From contig NZ_JACOPV010000026.1 in the NCBI RefSeq assembly GCF_016881005.1, positions 1 through 59,635 on the forward strand: DNA of 59,635 bases, read 5' to 3'. The notes under the pieces are model-generated. The model was not told the origin of the DNA. It saw nothing but the letters and a program-made list of their open reading frames with translations, and did no database searches. Shown piece after piece: positions 1-7,785 of this stretch (the first letter of the stretch is position 1; each line of letters begins with the position of its first letter). The DNA comes from Pseudomonas arcuscaelestis. GTDB taxonomy: Bacteria; Pseudomonadota; Gammaproteobacteria; Pseudomonadales; Pseudomonadaceae. A program made the translations under genes and the position numbers.

Positions 1-119
1 CAACCACCTTTTTCACCACTGCCGATCTTTCGATCGAAGCACTTCCAGCACTACCTGAAACATCTAACTCATTGAATCTCAAGGAGTTTTCCGTTCCGAC
101 TACGCCGGAAGTGGGGCGA

Positions 120-147
120 ATTATAGACACATCCGCAGGGGCGTCAA
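120..147 (-). promoter_or_regulatory. Strong sigma70 promoter, probably of an rRNA operon lying left of the window
   Basis: Read on the minus strand there is a -35 TTGACG (142-147), a 16-nt spacer and a perfect -10 TATAAT (120-125), followed by a GC-rich discriminator (TCGCCCC). An A/T-rich stretch lies just upstream of the -35 (150-164), like an UP element. A consensus -10 with a GC-rich discriminator is typical of stable-RNA promoters under growth-rate/stringent control. About 110 nt of untranslated leader follow to the window edge with no ORF, and the edge itself ends in GGTTG, which could open a second -35. The rRNA assignment is inference; a tRNA or other stable-RNA operon is the alternative. 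Confidence 0.55.
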
Positions 148-195
148 GGACTTATTACAACTTTGTTCCAGGAGGGGCATTTTGGCTATAAGAAG

Positions 196-255
196 CAAGC
201 TGCACGCTACAAGAACAAACGCGAACGCCGCGCCCCTCTTGCAGCTTGCAGCTTG
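196..255. repeat. Imperfect long hairpin downstream of mmsA (Pseudomonas intergenic repeat type)
   Basis: An 18-nt arm at 196-213 (CAAGCTGCACGCTACAAG) pairs with 238-255 (CTTGCAGCTTGCAGCTTG) with two mismatches and a 24-nt loop. Each arm is itself built from CAAGCTG/CAGCTTG units. It sits between the stop of mmsA and the divergent stable-RNA-type promoter, so it may act as a terminator; no T-tract follows on the minus strand. Similar CAGCTTG-rich repeats are common between Pseudomonas genes (recollection). Confidence 0.5.
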
Positions 256-263
256 TTGCCCCC

Positions 264-1757
264 TTACAGACTTGGGAAGGCGAACTGCGAGGCTTCGTGG
301 CTGGCGCGTTGCGGCCAGCGCTGGGTGATTGCCTTGCGACGGGTGTAGAAACGCACGCCGTCCGGACCGTATGCATGCAGGTCACCGAACAGAGAACGCT
401 TCCAGCCGCCGAAGCTGTGGTAAGCCACTGGTACTGGCAGCGGGACGTTAACGCCAACCATGCCCACTTCAATTTCGTCGCAGAACAAACGCGCCGCTTC
501 ACCGTCACGGGTGAATATACAGGTACCGTTGCCGTACTCGTGTTCGTTGATCAGGCGCATTGCCTCTTCCAGGCTATCTACACGCACCACGCACAGTACT
601 GGCCCGAAGATCTCTTCCTTATAGATGCGCATCTCGGTCGTCACGCGATCGAACAGCGTGCCGCCCAGGAAGTAACCATCTTCATTACCAGCAACACGGT
701 AGCCACGACCGTCCACTACCAATTGAGCACCTGCGGCTACGCCGTCGTCGATGTAGCCGACAACCTTGTCACGAGCAGCGGCAGTAACCAGAGGCCCCAT
801 GTCCAGGCCACAGGTAGTGCCAGCACCAATTTTCAACGCCTTGATCTGTGGTTCCAGCTTGGCGATCAGCGCGTCGGCAACCTGGTCACCTACGCAAACT
901 GCAACCGAGATCGCCATGCAGCGCTCGCCGCACGAACCATAAGCCGCACCCATCAGCGCACTTACGGCGTTGTCCAGGTCAGCATCCGGCATCAGCACCG
1001 CGTGGTTTTTCGCACCACCCAGCGCCTGGACGCGCTTGCCGCGCTTGGTGCCTTCGGAATAGATGTACTCGGCAATCGGAGTTGAACCAACGAAACTCAG
1101 GGCCTTGACCTCTGGCGCCTCGATCAGTGCGTCCACCGCTTCCTTGTCACCGTGCACCACGTTGAGCACGCCCTTGGGCAGACCGGCTTCTTGCAGCAGC
1201 TGGGCGATCAACAAGGTCGAGCTCGGATCGCGCTCGGATGGCTTGAGAATGAAGCAGTTGCCACACGCAATGGCCAACGGGTACATCCACAGGGGCACCA
1301 TGGCCGGGAAGTTGAATGGGGTAATACCGGCGACAACACCCAGCGGCTGGAAATCGGACCACGCATCGATATTTGGGCCGACGTTGCGGCTGTACTCGCC
1401 TTTGAGCACTTCTGGCGCGGCACAGGCGAATTCGACGTTTTCAATACCGCGCTTGAGCTCACCTGCAGCATCTTCGATTGTTTTGCCGTGCTCTTCGCTA
1501 ATCAGCTGGGAGATACGCGCTTCGTTCTGCTCCAGCAGTTGCTTGAAACGGAACATTACTTGGGCGCGCTTGGCAGGTGGGGTGTTGCGCCAGGCCGGGA
1601 AAGCGGCTTTGGCAGCGTCGATAGCCTGCTGCACAGTTTGCTTGCTGGCCAGAGCGACCTTGTGGATAACCTCACCAGTGGCTGGGTTGAAAACATCAGC
1701 GGTGCGCTCGTTAGCAGCTACCAACTCGCCATTGATCAAATGTTGAACAGTGCTCAT
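264..1757 (-). CDS. mmsA: CoA-acylating (methyl)malonate-semialdehyde dehydrogenase (MmsA/BauC type)
   Basis: This 497-residue aldehyde dehydrogenase would oxidise malonate semialdehyde (and methylmalonate semialdehyde) to acetyl-CoA (propionyl-CoA) with NAD+ and CoA, releasing CO2. Visible signatures are the FNFPAMVPLW stretch typical of the MmsA branch, the cofactor-binding FVGSTP motif and the catalytic cysteine C280 in GERCMA. The ATG at 1757 is preferred because GGAG lies 7 nt upstream; the frame also opens at a TTG four codons earlier. It lies 73 nt downstream of the omega-amino acid transaminase gene on the same strand, so it would remove the semialdehyde made by that enzyme. In P. aeruginosa the equivalent beta-alanine gene is bauC. 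Valine catabolism is a possible second role. Confidence 0.9.
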   Translation of the reverse strand: MSTVQHLINGELVAANERTADVFNPATGEVIHKVALASKQTVQQAIDAAKAAFPAWRNTPPAKRAQVMFRFKQLLEQNEARISQLISEEHGKTIEDAAGELKRGIENVEFACAAPEVLKGEYSRNVGPNIDAWSDFQPLGVVAGITPFNFPAMVPLWMYPLAIACGNCFILKPSERDPSSTLLIAQLLQEAGLPKGVLNVVHGDKEAVDALIEAPEVKALSFVGSTPIAEYIYSEGTKRGKRVQALGGAKNHAVLMPDADLDNAVSALMGAAYGSCGERCMAISVAVCVGDQVADALIAKLEPQIKALKIGAGTTCGLDMGPLVTAAARDKVVGYIDDGVAAGAQLVVDGRGYRVAGNEDGYFLGGTLFDRVTTEMRIYKEEIFGPVLCVVRVDSLEEAMRLINEHEYGNGTCIFTRDGEAARLFCDEIEVGMVGVNVPLPVPVAYHSFGGWKRSLFGDLHAYGPDGVRFYTRRKAITQRWPQRASHEASQFAFPSL

Positions 1758-1830
1758 GCAAAACTCCAAAAAGGGGGCGTGCCTGGACGCGAGCTCACTC
1801 GCGTCCTCTTCTTATATATAGGTATGTAGA

Positions 1831-3177
1831 TCAGCTGACTTGGTTGATCGCTTCGCCGACTGCATCGAACAGGCGGTCCAGTTCTTCCGGCTTGCTGTTG
1901 AAGGTCGGGCCAAACTGCAGGGTATCGCCACCAAAGCGCACGTAGAACCCGGCTTGCCACAGCTTCATGGCAATTTCGTAAGGGCGCACGATGGCGTCTC
2001 CGTCACGGGCAGCAATCTGAATAGCACCTGCCAGGCCGTAGTTACGGATATCGACGATATGCTTCGCACCCTTGATGCCGTGCAGTACTTTCTCAAAATG
2101 TGGCGACAGCTCGGCGGCCGACTGCACCAGGTTTTCTTTTTCCAGCAGGTCCAGGGCAGCGAGACCGGCCGCACAGGCAACTGGATGCGCCGAGTAGGTA
2201 TAGCCATGTGGGAATTCCACAGCGTATTCCGGAGTCGGCTGGTTCATGAAGGTCTGGTAAATCTCGCTGCTGGCAATCACCGCGCCCATTGGAATGGCGC
2301 CGTTGGTGACTTGCTTGGCGATGCACATCAGGTCTGGAGTCACGCCGAACGCTTCGGCGCCAGTCATGGCACCCATACGGCCAAAACCGGTAATAACTTC
2401 GTCGAAGATCAGCAGGATGTTGTGCTGATCGCAAATTTCGCGCAGACGCTTCAGGTAGCCTTTTGGTGGTGGCAGTACACCTGCGGAACCTGCGAGCGGC
2501 TCGACGATCAGCGCAGCGATGTTCGAAGCATCGTGCAGCTCGATCAGCTTGAGCATCTCATCGGCCAGGGCGATACCACCCTCCTCCGGCATACCCTTGG
2601 TGAAAGCGTTGCTTGCCAACAGGGTGTGCGGGATATGGTCGACATCCAGCAACTGACCAAACAGCTTACGGTTACCGTTGACACCACCCAGGCTGGTACC
2701 GGCGATGTTCACACCGTGATAGCCACGGGCACGACCGATCAGCTTGGTCTTGGTAGCCTGGCCTTTCAGACGCCAGTAGGCACGAACCATCTTCACTGCG
2801 GTGTCGGCGCACTCGGAGCCGGAGTTGGTGTAGAAGACGTGATTGAGGTTGCCCGGAACCAGGTCAGCGATTTTCTCGGCCAACTGAAACGACAGTGGGT
2901 GGCCGAACTGGAAAGCTGGCGCGTAATCGAGCACGCCGAGCTGACGCGACACGGCTTCTTGAATTTGTTTACGGGTGTGACCGGCGCCGCAGGTCCACAG
3001 GCCTGACAGTGCGTCGTAGATCTTGCGACCTTTGTCATCGGTCAGATAACTGCCTTCGGCAGCAACGATCAGCCGTGGATCGCGCTGAAAATTACGGTTG
3101 GCGGTGTAGGGCATCCAATGGGCGTCCAGCTTGAGCTGGCTGGCCAAACCGACAGGAGCGTTTTCAGGCAGATTCAT
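1831..3177 (-). CDS. bauA: Beta-alanine (omega-amino acid):pyruvate aminotransferase
   Basis: This class III PLP aminotransferase of 448 residues moves the amino group of beta-alanine and other omega-amino acids or amines to pyruvate, giving malonate semialdehyde and alanine. The PLP-binding elements are visible: the DEVITGFGRMG segment and lysine K288 in IAKQVTNGAIPMG, which matches the Schiff-base lysine position of Pseudomonas omega-transaminases. The MNLPENAP start at 3177 gives the usual family length; the frame extends 12 codons further without support. mmsA follows downstream on the same strand and a LysR gene diverges upstream, the arrangement of the bau (beta-alanine utilisation) locus. 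The bauB and bauD genes known from P. aeruginosa are absent. Confidence 0.9.
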   Translation of the reverse strand: MNLPENAPVGLASQLKLDAHWMPYTANRNFQRDPRLIVAAEGSYLTDDKGRKIYDALSGLWTCGAGHTRKQIQEAVSRQLGVLDYAPAFQFGHPLSFQLAEKIADLVPGNLNHVFYTNSGSECADTAVKMVRAYWRLKGQATKTKLIGRARGYHGVNIAGTSLGGVNGNRKLFGQLLDVDHIPHTLLASNAFTKGMPEEGGIALADEMLKLIELHDASNIAALIVEPLAGSAGVLPPPKGYLKRLREICDQHNILLIFDEVITGFGRMGAMTGAEAFGVTPDLMCIAKQVTNGAIPMGAVIASSEIYQTFMNQPTPEYAVEFPHGYTYSAHPVACAAGLAALDLLEKENLVQSAAELSPHFEKVLHGIKGAKHIVDIRNYGLAGAIQIAARDGDAIVRPYEIAMKLWQAGFYVRFGGDTLQFGPTFNSKPEELDRLFDAVGEAINQVS

Positions 3178-3249
3178 CGGGCAAATCCTCGCAAGGCAAT
3201 TGAGCAGCGACAAGTGTTGTTGCGACTAAGTTGTCATGACGATAAAGTC

Positions 3250-3269
3250 TAGAAAACCCAACTTTTCTA
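3250..3269. promoter_or_regulatory. Candidate BauR operator (7-6-7 perfect palindrome)
   Basis: TAGAAAA (3250-3256) and TTTTCTA (3263-3269) form a perfect inverted repeat around CCCAAC, centred in the 118-nt gap between the divergent bauA and bauR starts. Position and symmetry suit a LysR-type regulator binding site that controls both genes. Assignment to BauR is inference. Confidence 0.55.
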
Positions 3270-3295
3270 ATCTTCAGATAGATGATTACTAAACA

Positions 3296-4213
3296 ATGAG
3301 CCGACGCCCCGATCCCCTCGCTCAAGTCAGCGATTTCGACATCCGTCTGTTGAAGATCTACCGCAGTGTGGTGGAGTGCGGCGGCTTCTCAGCAGCAGAG
3401 AACGTGCTCGGCATCGGGCGCTCGGCCATCAGCCAGCAGATGAGCGATCTTGAGCAGCGCCTGGGCCTGCGCTTGTGTCAACGCGGGCGCGCCGGTTTTT
3501 CGTTGACCGAAGAAGGCCGCGAGGTTTATCAGTCGGCACTGCAACTACTCAGCGCCCTGGAGAGCTTTCGTACCGAGGTCAACGGCCTGCACCAACACTT
3601 GCGCGGTGAATTGAACATCGGCCTGACCGACAATCTTGTGACCTTGCCGCACATGCGCATTACCCACGCACTGGCGCAGTTGAAAGAACGTGGCCCGGAT
3701 GTTCGTATCCAGATCCGCATGATTGCGCCCAGCCAAGTGGAACAAGGTGTTCTCGATGGCAGCCTGCATGTCGGCGTGGTGCCGCAGACCAGTCCGCTCT
3801 CCGGTCTTGAGTACCAACCGCTGTACAGCGAGCGTTCCTTACTCTATTGCGCAGTGGGTCACCCGTTGTTCTATGCCGATGACCGCCAGTTGGACGACGA
3901 ACGACTCAATATTCAGGATGCCATTGCCCCGACATTCCGCTTGCCGGCCGATGTTCAGGCGCATTATCAGGCACTCCACTGCACCGCCAGCGCATCGGAT
4001 CGCGAAGGCATGGCGTTCCTGATCCTGACCGGCAGCTACATTGGCTACCTGCCGGATCATTACGCCAGCTTCTGGGTGCAACAAGGCAGATTGCGCGCAC
4101 TCAAGCCAAGTCAGCGTTTCTATGACTTGAGCCTGTGCTGGGTAACACGCAAAGGAAGACGACCGCACCTGGTCCTGGAAAGCTTTCTGGAAAGCCTGGC
4201 AGCTACTCGCTGA
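3296..4213 (+). CDS. bauR: LysR-type regulator of beta-alanine utilisation (BauR-like)
   Basis: A 305-residue LysR-type transcription factor. An N-terminal winged helix-turn-helix (about residues 13-72, with the SAAENVLGIGRSAISQQMSDLE helix pair) precedes the effector-binding domain (about 95-300). It is transcribed divergently from bauA with a palindrome between the two starts, which is the classical layout for a LysR activator of the neighbouring catabolic genes. By analogy with BauR of P. aeruginosa it would activate bauA/mmsA in response to beta-alanine or a product. The ATG at 3296 is the only reasonable start. Confidence 0.8.
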   Translation: MSRRPDPLAQVSDFDIRLLKIYRSVVECGGFSAAENVLGIGRSAISQQMSDLEQRLGLRLCQRGRAGFSLTEEGREVYQSALQLLSALESFRTEVNGLHQHLRGELNIGLTDNLVTLPHMRITHALAQLKERGPDVRIQIRMIAPSQVEQGVLDGSLHVGVVPQTSPLSGLEYQPLYSERSLLYCAVGHPLFYADDRQLDDERLNIQDAIAPTFRLPADVQAHYQALHCTASASDREGMAFLILTGSYIGYLPDHYASFWVQQGRLRALKPSQRFYDLSLCWVTRKGRRPHLVLESFLESLAATR

Positions 4214-4275
4214 GCGCTAATACTGGTAGGTTAAACAAACAAAAGTGATACCCATTGCCTTGTCTGGAAGCGTCC

Positions 4276-4938
4276 ATGTCCTTCGAAGTCCCTGCGCACC
4301 GTGCCACCGCCCCGGGCAAGCCCGCCGGGCGTATTCGTCAGAAGAACGAACAAGCCATCATCCAGGCCGCTGAAGACGAGTTCGCGCGTCACGGCTTCAA
4401 GGGCACCAGCATGAACACCATCGCCCTCAAGGCCGGATTGCCAAAGGCGAACCTGCATTACTATTTCACCAATAAGCTAAGCCTCTACGTAGCGGTGCTA
4501 AGCAACATCATCGAATTGTGGGACAGTACCTTCAACGCCCTGAGCGTCGAGGATGATCCAGCAACGGCGCTGAGCACCTACATTCGCACCAAGATGGAGT
4601 TCTCTAGACGCAATCCACAGGCTTCGCGCATCTTTGCCATGGAGATAATCAGTGGCGGCAAGTGCCTGAGCGACTATTTCAGCCAGGACTACCGTGAATG
4701 GTTCAAAGGTCGCGCCGCGGTGTTCCAAGCCTGGATAGATGCCGGAAAGATGGACCCGGTCGACCCGGTTCATTTGATCTTTCTGCTTTGGGGCAGTACC
4801 CAGCATTATGCTGACTTCGCTACCCAGATCTGCCAGGTCACGGGCCGTAGCCGCCTCACCAAACAAGATATGGAAGATGCCAGCAACAATCTTATCCACA
4901 TCATTCTTAAAGGCTGCGGCCTGAAACTTCCCGACTGA
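4276..4938 (+). CDS. TetR family regulator, RutR/YcdC-like
   Basis: A 220-residue TetR repressor. The HTH lies at about residues 27-72 (the FKGTSMNTIALKAGLPKANLHYYF region) and the C-terminal part carries the FAMEIISGG...LSDYF signature of the RutR/YcdC C-terminal domain. RutR senses uracil and controls pyrimidine degradation, which yields beta-alanine, so its place beside the beta-alanine genes fits functionally (inference). The ATG at 4276 has GGAAG 6 nt upstream; the frame also opens at a TTG at 4255, which is less likely. It ends 10 nt before yigZ. Confidence 0.75.
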   Translation: MSFEVPAHRATAPGKPAGRIRQKNEQAIIQAAEDEFARHGFKGTSMNTIALKAGLPKANLHYYFTNKLSLYVAVLSNIIELWDSTFNALSVEDDPATALSTYIRTKMEFSRRNPQASRIFAMEIISGGKCLSDYFSQDYREWFKGRAAVFQAWIDAGKMDPVDPVHLIFLLWGSTQHYADFATQICQVTGRSRLTKQDMEDASNNLIHIILKGCGLKLPD

Positions 4939-4948
4939 ACCTGCGTTT

Positions 4949-5533
4949 ATGCCTTTTACCCTGCTCGACACCTGCGAGTTTCGCGAAGATATTCGCAAGA
5001 GCCGCTTCATTACCCTGGCAGCGCCCATCAGCAGCCCTGCCGAGGCCATGGCCTTCATCGACCAACACAGCGATCTGGATGCCACTCACAATTGCTGGGC
5101 CTGGAAGCTGGGTGCTCAGTATCGCAGCAGCGACGACGGCGAGCCGGGCGGTACCGCCGGACGTCCGATTCTGGCGGCCATCGAAGCCCAGGACTGTGAT
5201 CAGGTGGTGGTACTGGTGATCCGCTGGTACGGCGGTATCCAACTGGGAACGGGCGGCCTTGCTCGCGCCTATGGCGGCGGAGCTAACAAGTGTCTGCAGC
5301 AAGCTGAAAAACGCCTGCTGGTAAGCCGTAGCGAAGTCAGTTGCAGTTGCAGTTTCAGTGAGTTGGCGCTGCTCAAACTGCGGGTAGCCGAAGCAGACGG
5401 CCTGGTACTGGAAGAGCACTTCACGGCCAATGGCGTTGATCTGCTGCTGGCCCTGGGCGAGGAACACATCGAATCACTGCAACGCCAATTGGCAGACTTG
5501 AGCCGAGGACGGATCTTGCTGGAAAGGCGCTGA
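4949..5533 (+). CDS. yigZ: YigZ/IMPACT family protein (UPF0029)
   Basis: A 194-residue protein with the UPF0029/IMPACT signature at about residues 65-100 (SSDDGEPGGTAGRPIL) and the WYGGIQLGTGGLARAY stretch. It has the N-terminal IMPACT domain plus a C-terminal DUF1949-type ferredoxin-like domain. Its biochemical role in bacteria is not settled; links to translation control or peptide/nucleic-acid binding have been proposed. It follows the TetR gene by 10 nt and may be cotranscribed with it. Confidence 0.8.
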   Translation: MPFTLLDTCEFREDIRKSRFITLAAPISSPAEAMAFIDQHSDLDATHNCWAWKLGAQYRSSDDGEPGGTAGRPILAAIEAQDCDQVVVLVIRWYGGIQLGTGGLARAYGGGANKCLQQAEKRLLVSRSEVSCSCSFSELALLKLRVAEADGLVLEEHFTANGVDLLLALGEEHIESLQRQLADLSRGRILLERR

Positions 5534-5563
5534 ACAATTGCCCACATTCACTGTGGGCCCGAC

Positions 5564-5775
5564 TGTGGATAAGCTCTTAGCACTCGGCTGCGACCCTTTA
5601 ACGACATGGCCTTCAGGCAATCGATCATATTTTGATCAAGCGTTGATGACAGCACTTCAACTGTCGATAAATCAGTCAGTTATCCACATATATCCACTGG
5701 TAACGGGCGCCCGCACGCGTGCCCCCCCCACATCTTGCGCTTGCTCACAGATACTGTGGAGCAAGCTGTGGATAA
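5564..5775. promoter_or_regulatory. Intergenic cluster of DnaA-box 9-mers
   Basis: Three exact copies of the consensus DnaA box (TTATCCACA or its complement) lie at 5564-5572 (minus), 5680-5688 (plus) and 5767-5775 (minus), with near-matches at 5662-5670 and around 5690. A fourth exact copy sits at 4892-4900 inside the TetR gene. The cluster falls in the 335-nt gap between yigZ and the SDR gene, which holds no ORF worth calling. No oriC marker (dnaA, dnaN, rpmH, gidA) is nearby, so a titration (datA-like), reactivation (DARS-like) or regulatory role is more likely than an origin. Function is inference. Confidence 0.55.
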
Positions 5776-5805
5776 GCCGTGCACCCCTGCACCAATCGCT
5801 TGCTC

Positions 5806-5820
5806 AGCCAAGGTTTGGCT
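5806..5820. promoter_or_regulatory. Inverted repeat upstream of the SDR gene
   Basis: AGCCAA-GGT-TTGGCT is a perfect 6-3-6 palindrome ending 48 nt before the SDR start codon, where a repressor operator would lie. Nothing identifies the binding protein. Confidence 0.35.
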
Positions 5821-5868
5821 AGACTGGTTATTCTTTGACCACTGCGTTACCCATTAAAGGAGTTCTTC

Positions 5869-6549
5869 ATGTCTTCGCAAAAAACCGCCCTGATCATCGG
5901 CGCCTCCCGCGGCCTGGGCTTTGGCTTGGTAGAACGCTTGCTCGAAGACGGCTGGGACGTGGTCGCCACCGTTCGCGACCCCGCCAAAGCCGGCAACCTG
6001 ACAGCATTGGGAAAGGTTCGGGTAGAAACCCTGGAGATGAACAGCGGCACTCAACTCGATACGCTTCAACAACGTCTGCACGGTCAGACCTTCGATCTGT
6101 TGTTCGTTAATGCTGGAGTAATGGGCCCACGCGACCAGAACGCCGAGCACGCGCAATTGGCTGATGTAGGTGATCTGTTCATGACCAACGCTGTGTCCCC
6201 CATCCGCGTGGCCCAGCGCTTCGCCGCTCAATTGAACGACAGCGGCGTCCTCGCGTTCATGAGTTCGATCCTGGGCAGCATCGCCATCCCGGATGGAAGC
6301 GAAATGTGCCTGTACAAGGCCAGCAAGGCTGCACTCAACTCGATGATCAACAGTTTCGTTACCTTGAACCAGCCACAGCAGACCGTTCTGGCCATGCACC
6401 CGGGCTGGGTCAAGACCGACATGGGTGGCGAGAATGCAGAAATCGACGTGCTGACGAGCACACGCGGCATGCTCGAGCAGATCAAGGCCAACGCAGGCAA
6501 AGGCGGCCTGCATTTCATCAATTACAAGGGCGACAGCCTGATCTGGTGA
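5869..6549 (+). CDS. Short-chain dehydrogenase/reductase
   Basis: A 226-residue classical SDR. The nucleotide-binding glycine motif is GASRGLG (residues 11-17), followed by NAG in the FVNAGVMG segment, and the catalytic pair is Y149 and K153 in the YKASK motif. It would catalyse NAD(P)-dependent oxidation or reduction of an unidentified small substrate. The start has AAAGGAG about 7 nt upstream. It is a single-gene unit, converging with the antiporter gene 9 nt beyond its stop. The nearest relatives I recall are uncharacterised C-factor-like SDRs. Confidence 0.8.
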   Translation: MSSQKTALIIGASRGLGFGLVERLLEDGWDVVATVRDPAKAGNLTALGKVRVETLEMNSGTQLDTLQQRLHGQTFDLLFVNAGVMGPRDQNAEHAQLADVGDLFMTNAVSPIRVAQRFAAQLNDSGVLAFMSSILGSIAIPDGSEMCLYKASKAALNSMINSFVTLNQPQQTVLAMHPGWVKTDMGGENAEIDVLTSTRGMLEQIKANAGKGGLHFINYKGDSLIW

Positions 6550-6558
6550 GCCAGTACC

Positions 6559-7638
6559 TCAGAGCCCGAGAAAAGCCAGCATGATAAAGGTGGCGAACAA
6601 CACGAAGTGGGTCATGCCTTCTATCGCGTTGGTTTCGCCATCGTTGAGATTGATTGCACTGACAATCAAGGTGATGGCGATCATTACCGTTTGTACCGGA
6701 GTCATGGCCATTTGAAAGGGCTGGCCGGTGTAGAGCGCCATCGCCTCCATCAGCGGGACGGTCAATATCACCGTGGAAAGTGAAGCACCCAGGGCGATAT
6801 TGACGACCGACTGCATACGATTGGCCAAGGCTGCACGCAATGCGGTCAAGATCTCCGGCGCCGCAGAAATAGTTGCTACCACAATAGCCATCAATACCGG
6901 CGGTGCACCACTACCCTCCAATCCATAGTCCAATGGATGCGACATGATTTCCGCGAGCACGCCAATAATCATCACCCCGACGATCAGGATGACGATAGAG
7001 CGAACCTTGTTTACGGGAGCCTGCGATGTGTCCCGGCGCTTTTTTTGTGGATAGCTGTAGCTGAAAAAATAGCTGTGCGGCCCGACCTGCATGCGCAGGA
7101 ACAATGCGTACAGCACCATCATCGCGGCAATGGTGAACCCCGAATACAGCTTCCAGTCCTCGCGCGCAATAAATTCGGGCACCACCATCGAGACGCCCAT
7201 GGCAGTCATGATCATCACGCTGTAGGTACGCGCCGAATCATCGTTGTACGACTGCTCGCCGTGCTTGAGCCCTCCCATCAACGCCGCCAACCCGAGGATG
7301 CCATTAATATCGAGCATCACCGCCGAGTAGATGGTATCGCGCACCAGGGTCGGTGAAGACTGGTTACTCATCATGATCGCCAAAACCAGTACTTCGACCA
7401 TCACCGCAGATAAGGTCAGAATCATGGTTCCGTAGGGGTCACCGACCTTCTCGGCCAATTGTTCAGCGTGCTGGGCCACCCGCATCGACGCGCAGATGAT
7501 CGCCACCACCAGCACTAGACCCGCCAGCAGTGCAACCATGTGGCCATGTCCCAGCAACTGTTGCTGCAGCGGCCAGGCCAGAACCGCCAACAACATGGCA
7601 ATCAGCAGGGGCTTTTCCTGGTTTATCAAGGCAAGCAT
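6559..7638 (-). CDS. chaA: Calcium/proton antiporter (ChaA-like, CaCA family)
   Basis: A 359-residue inner-membrane protein with about ten hydrophobic segments. Two homologous halves each carry the conserved acidic alpha-repeat region of CaCA exchangers: the GDPYGTMILTLSAVMVEV region in the first half and the ATISAAPEILTALRAAL region in the second. It would exchange cytoplasmic Ca2+ (possibly also Na+ or K+) for protons. Length and motifs match ChaA-type antiporters; substrate preference cannot be read from the sequence. It is a monocistronic gene divergent from the deaminase gene. Confidence 0.8.
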   Translation of the reverse strand: MLALINQEKPLLIAMLLAVLAWPLQQQLLGHGHMVALLAGLVLVVAIICASMRVAQHAEQLAEKVGDPYGTMILTLSAVMVEVLVLAIMMSNQSSPTLVRDTIYSAVMLDINGILGLAALMGGLKHGEQSYNDDSARTYSVMIMTAMGVSMVVPEFIAREDWKLYSGFTIAAMMVLYALFLRMQVGPHSYFFSYSYPQKKRRDTSQAPVNKVRSIVILIVGVMIIGVLAEIMSHPLDYGLEGSGAPPVLMAIVVATISAAPEILTALRAALANRMQSVVNIALGASLSTVILTVPLMEAMALYTGQPFQMAMTPVQTVMIAITLIVSAINLNDGETNAIEGMTHFVLFATFIMLAFLGL

Positions 7639-7785
7639 CGTAAGCCCGTTTCAAGTGGTGTACAGCAAAGAGACTGTAGTCACTCTAGAAGGTTTGCGAC
7701 AACACCCCTGCGGTCAGCTTTCTCGGCCAGGGGCTGACAACCTCTGTAGAATGCGGCCAACCGCAACTGATGAGACACAGACTTT

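Noticed and set aside
5534..5868. Replication origin
   Set aside because: DnaA boxes are present, but no dnaA/dnaN/rpmH or gidA/trmE genes are near and no clear A/T-rich unwinding element adjoins; reported as a DnaA-box cluster instead.
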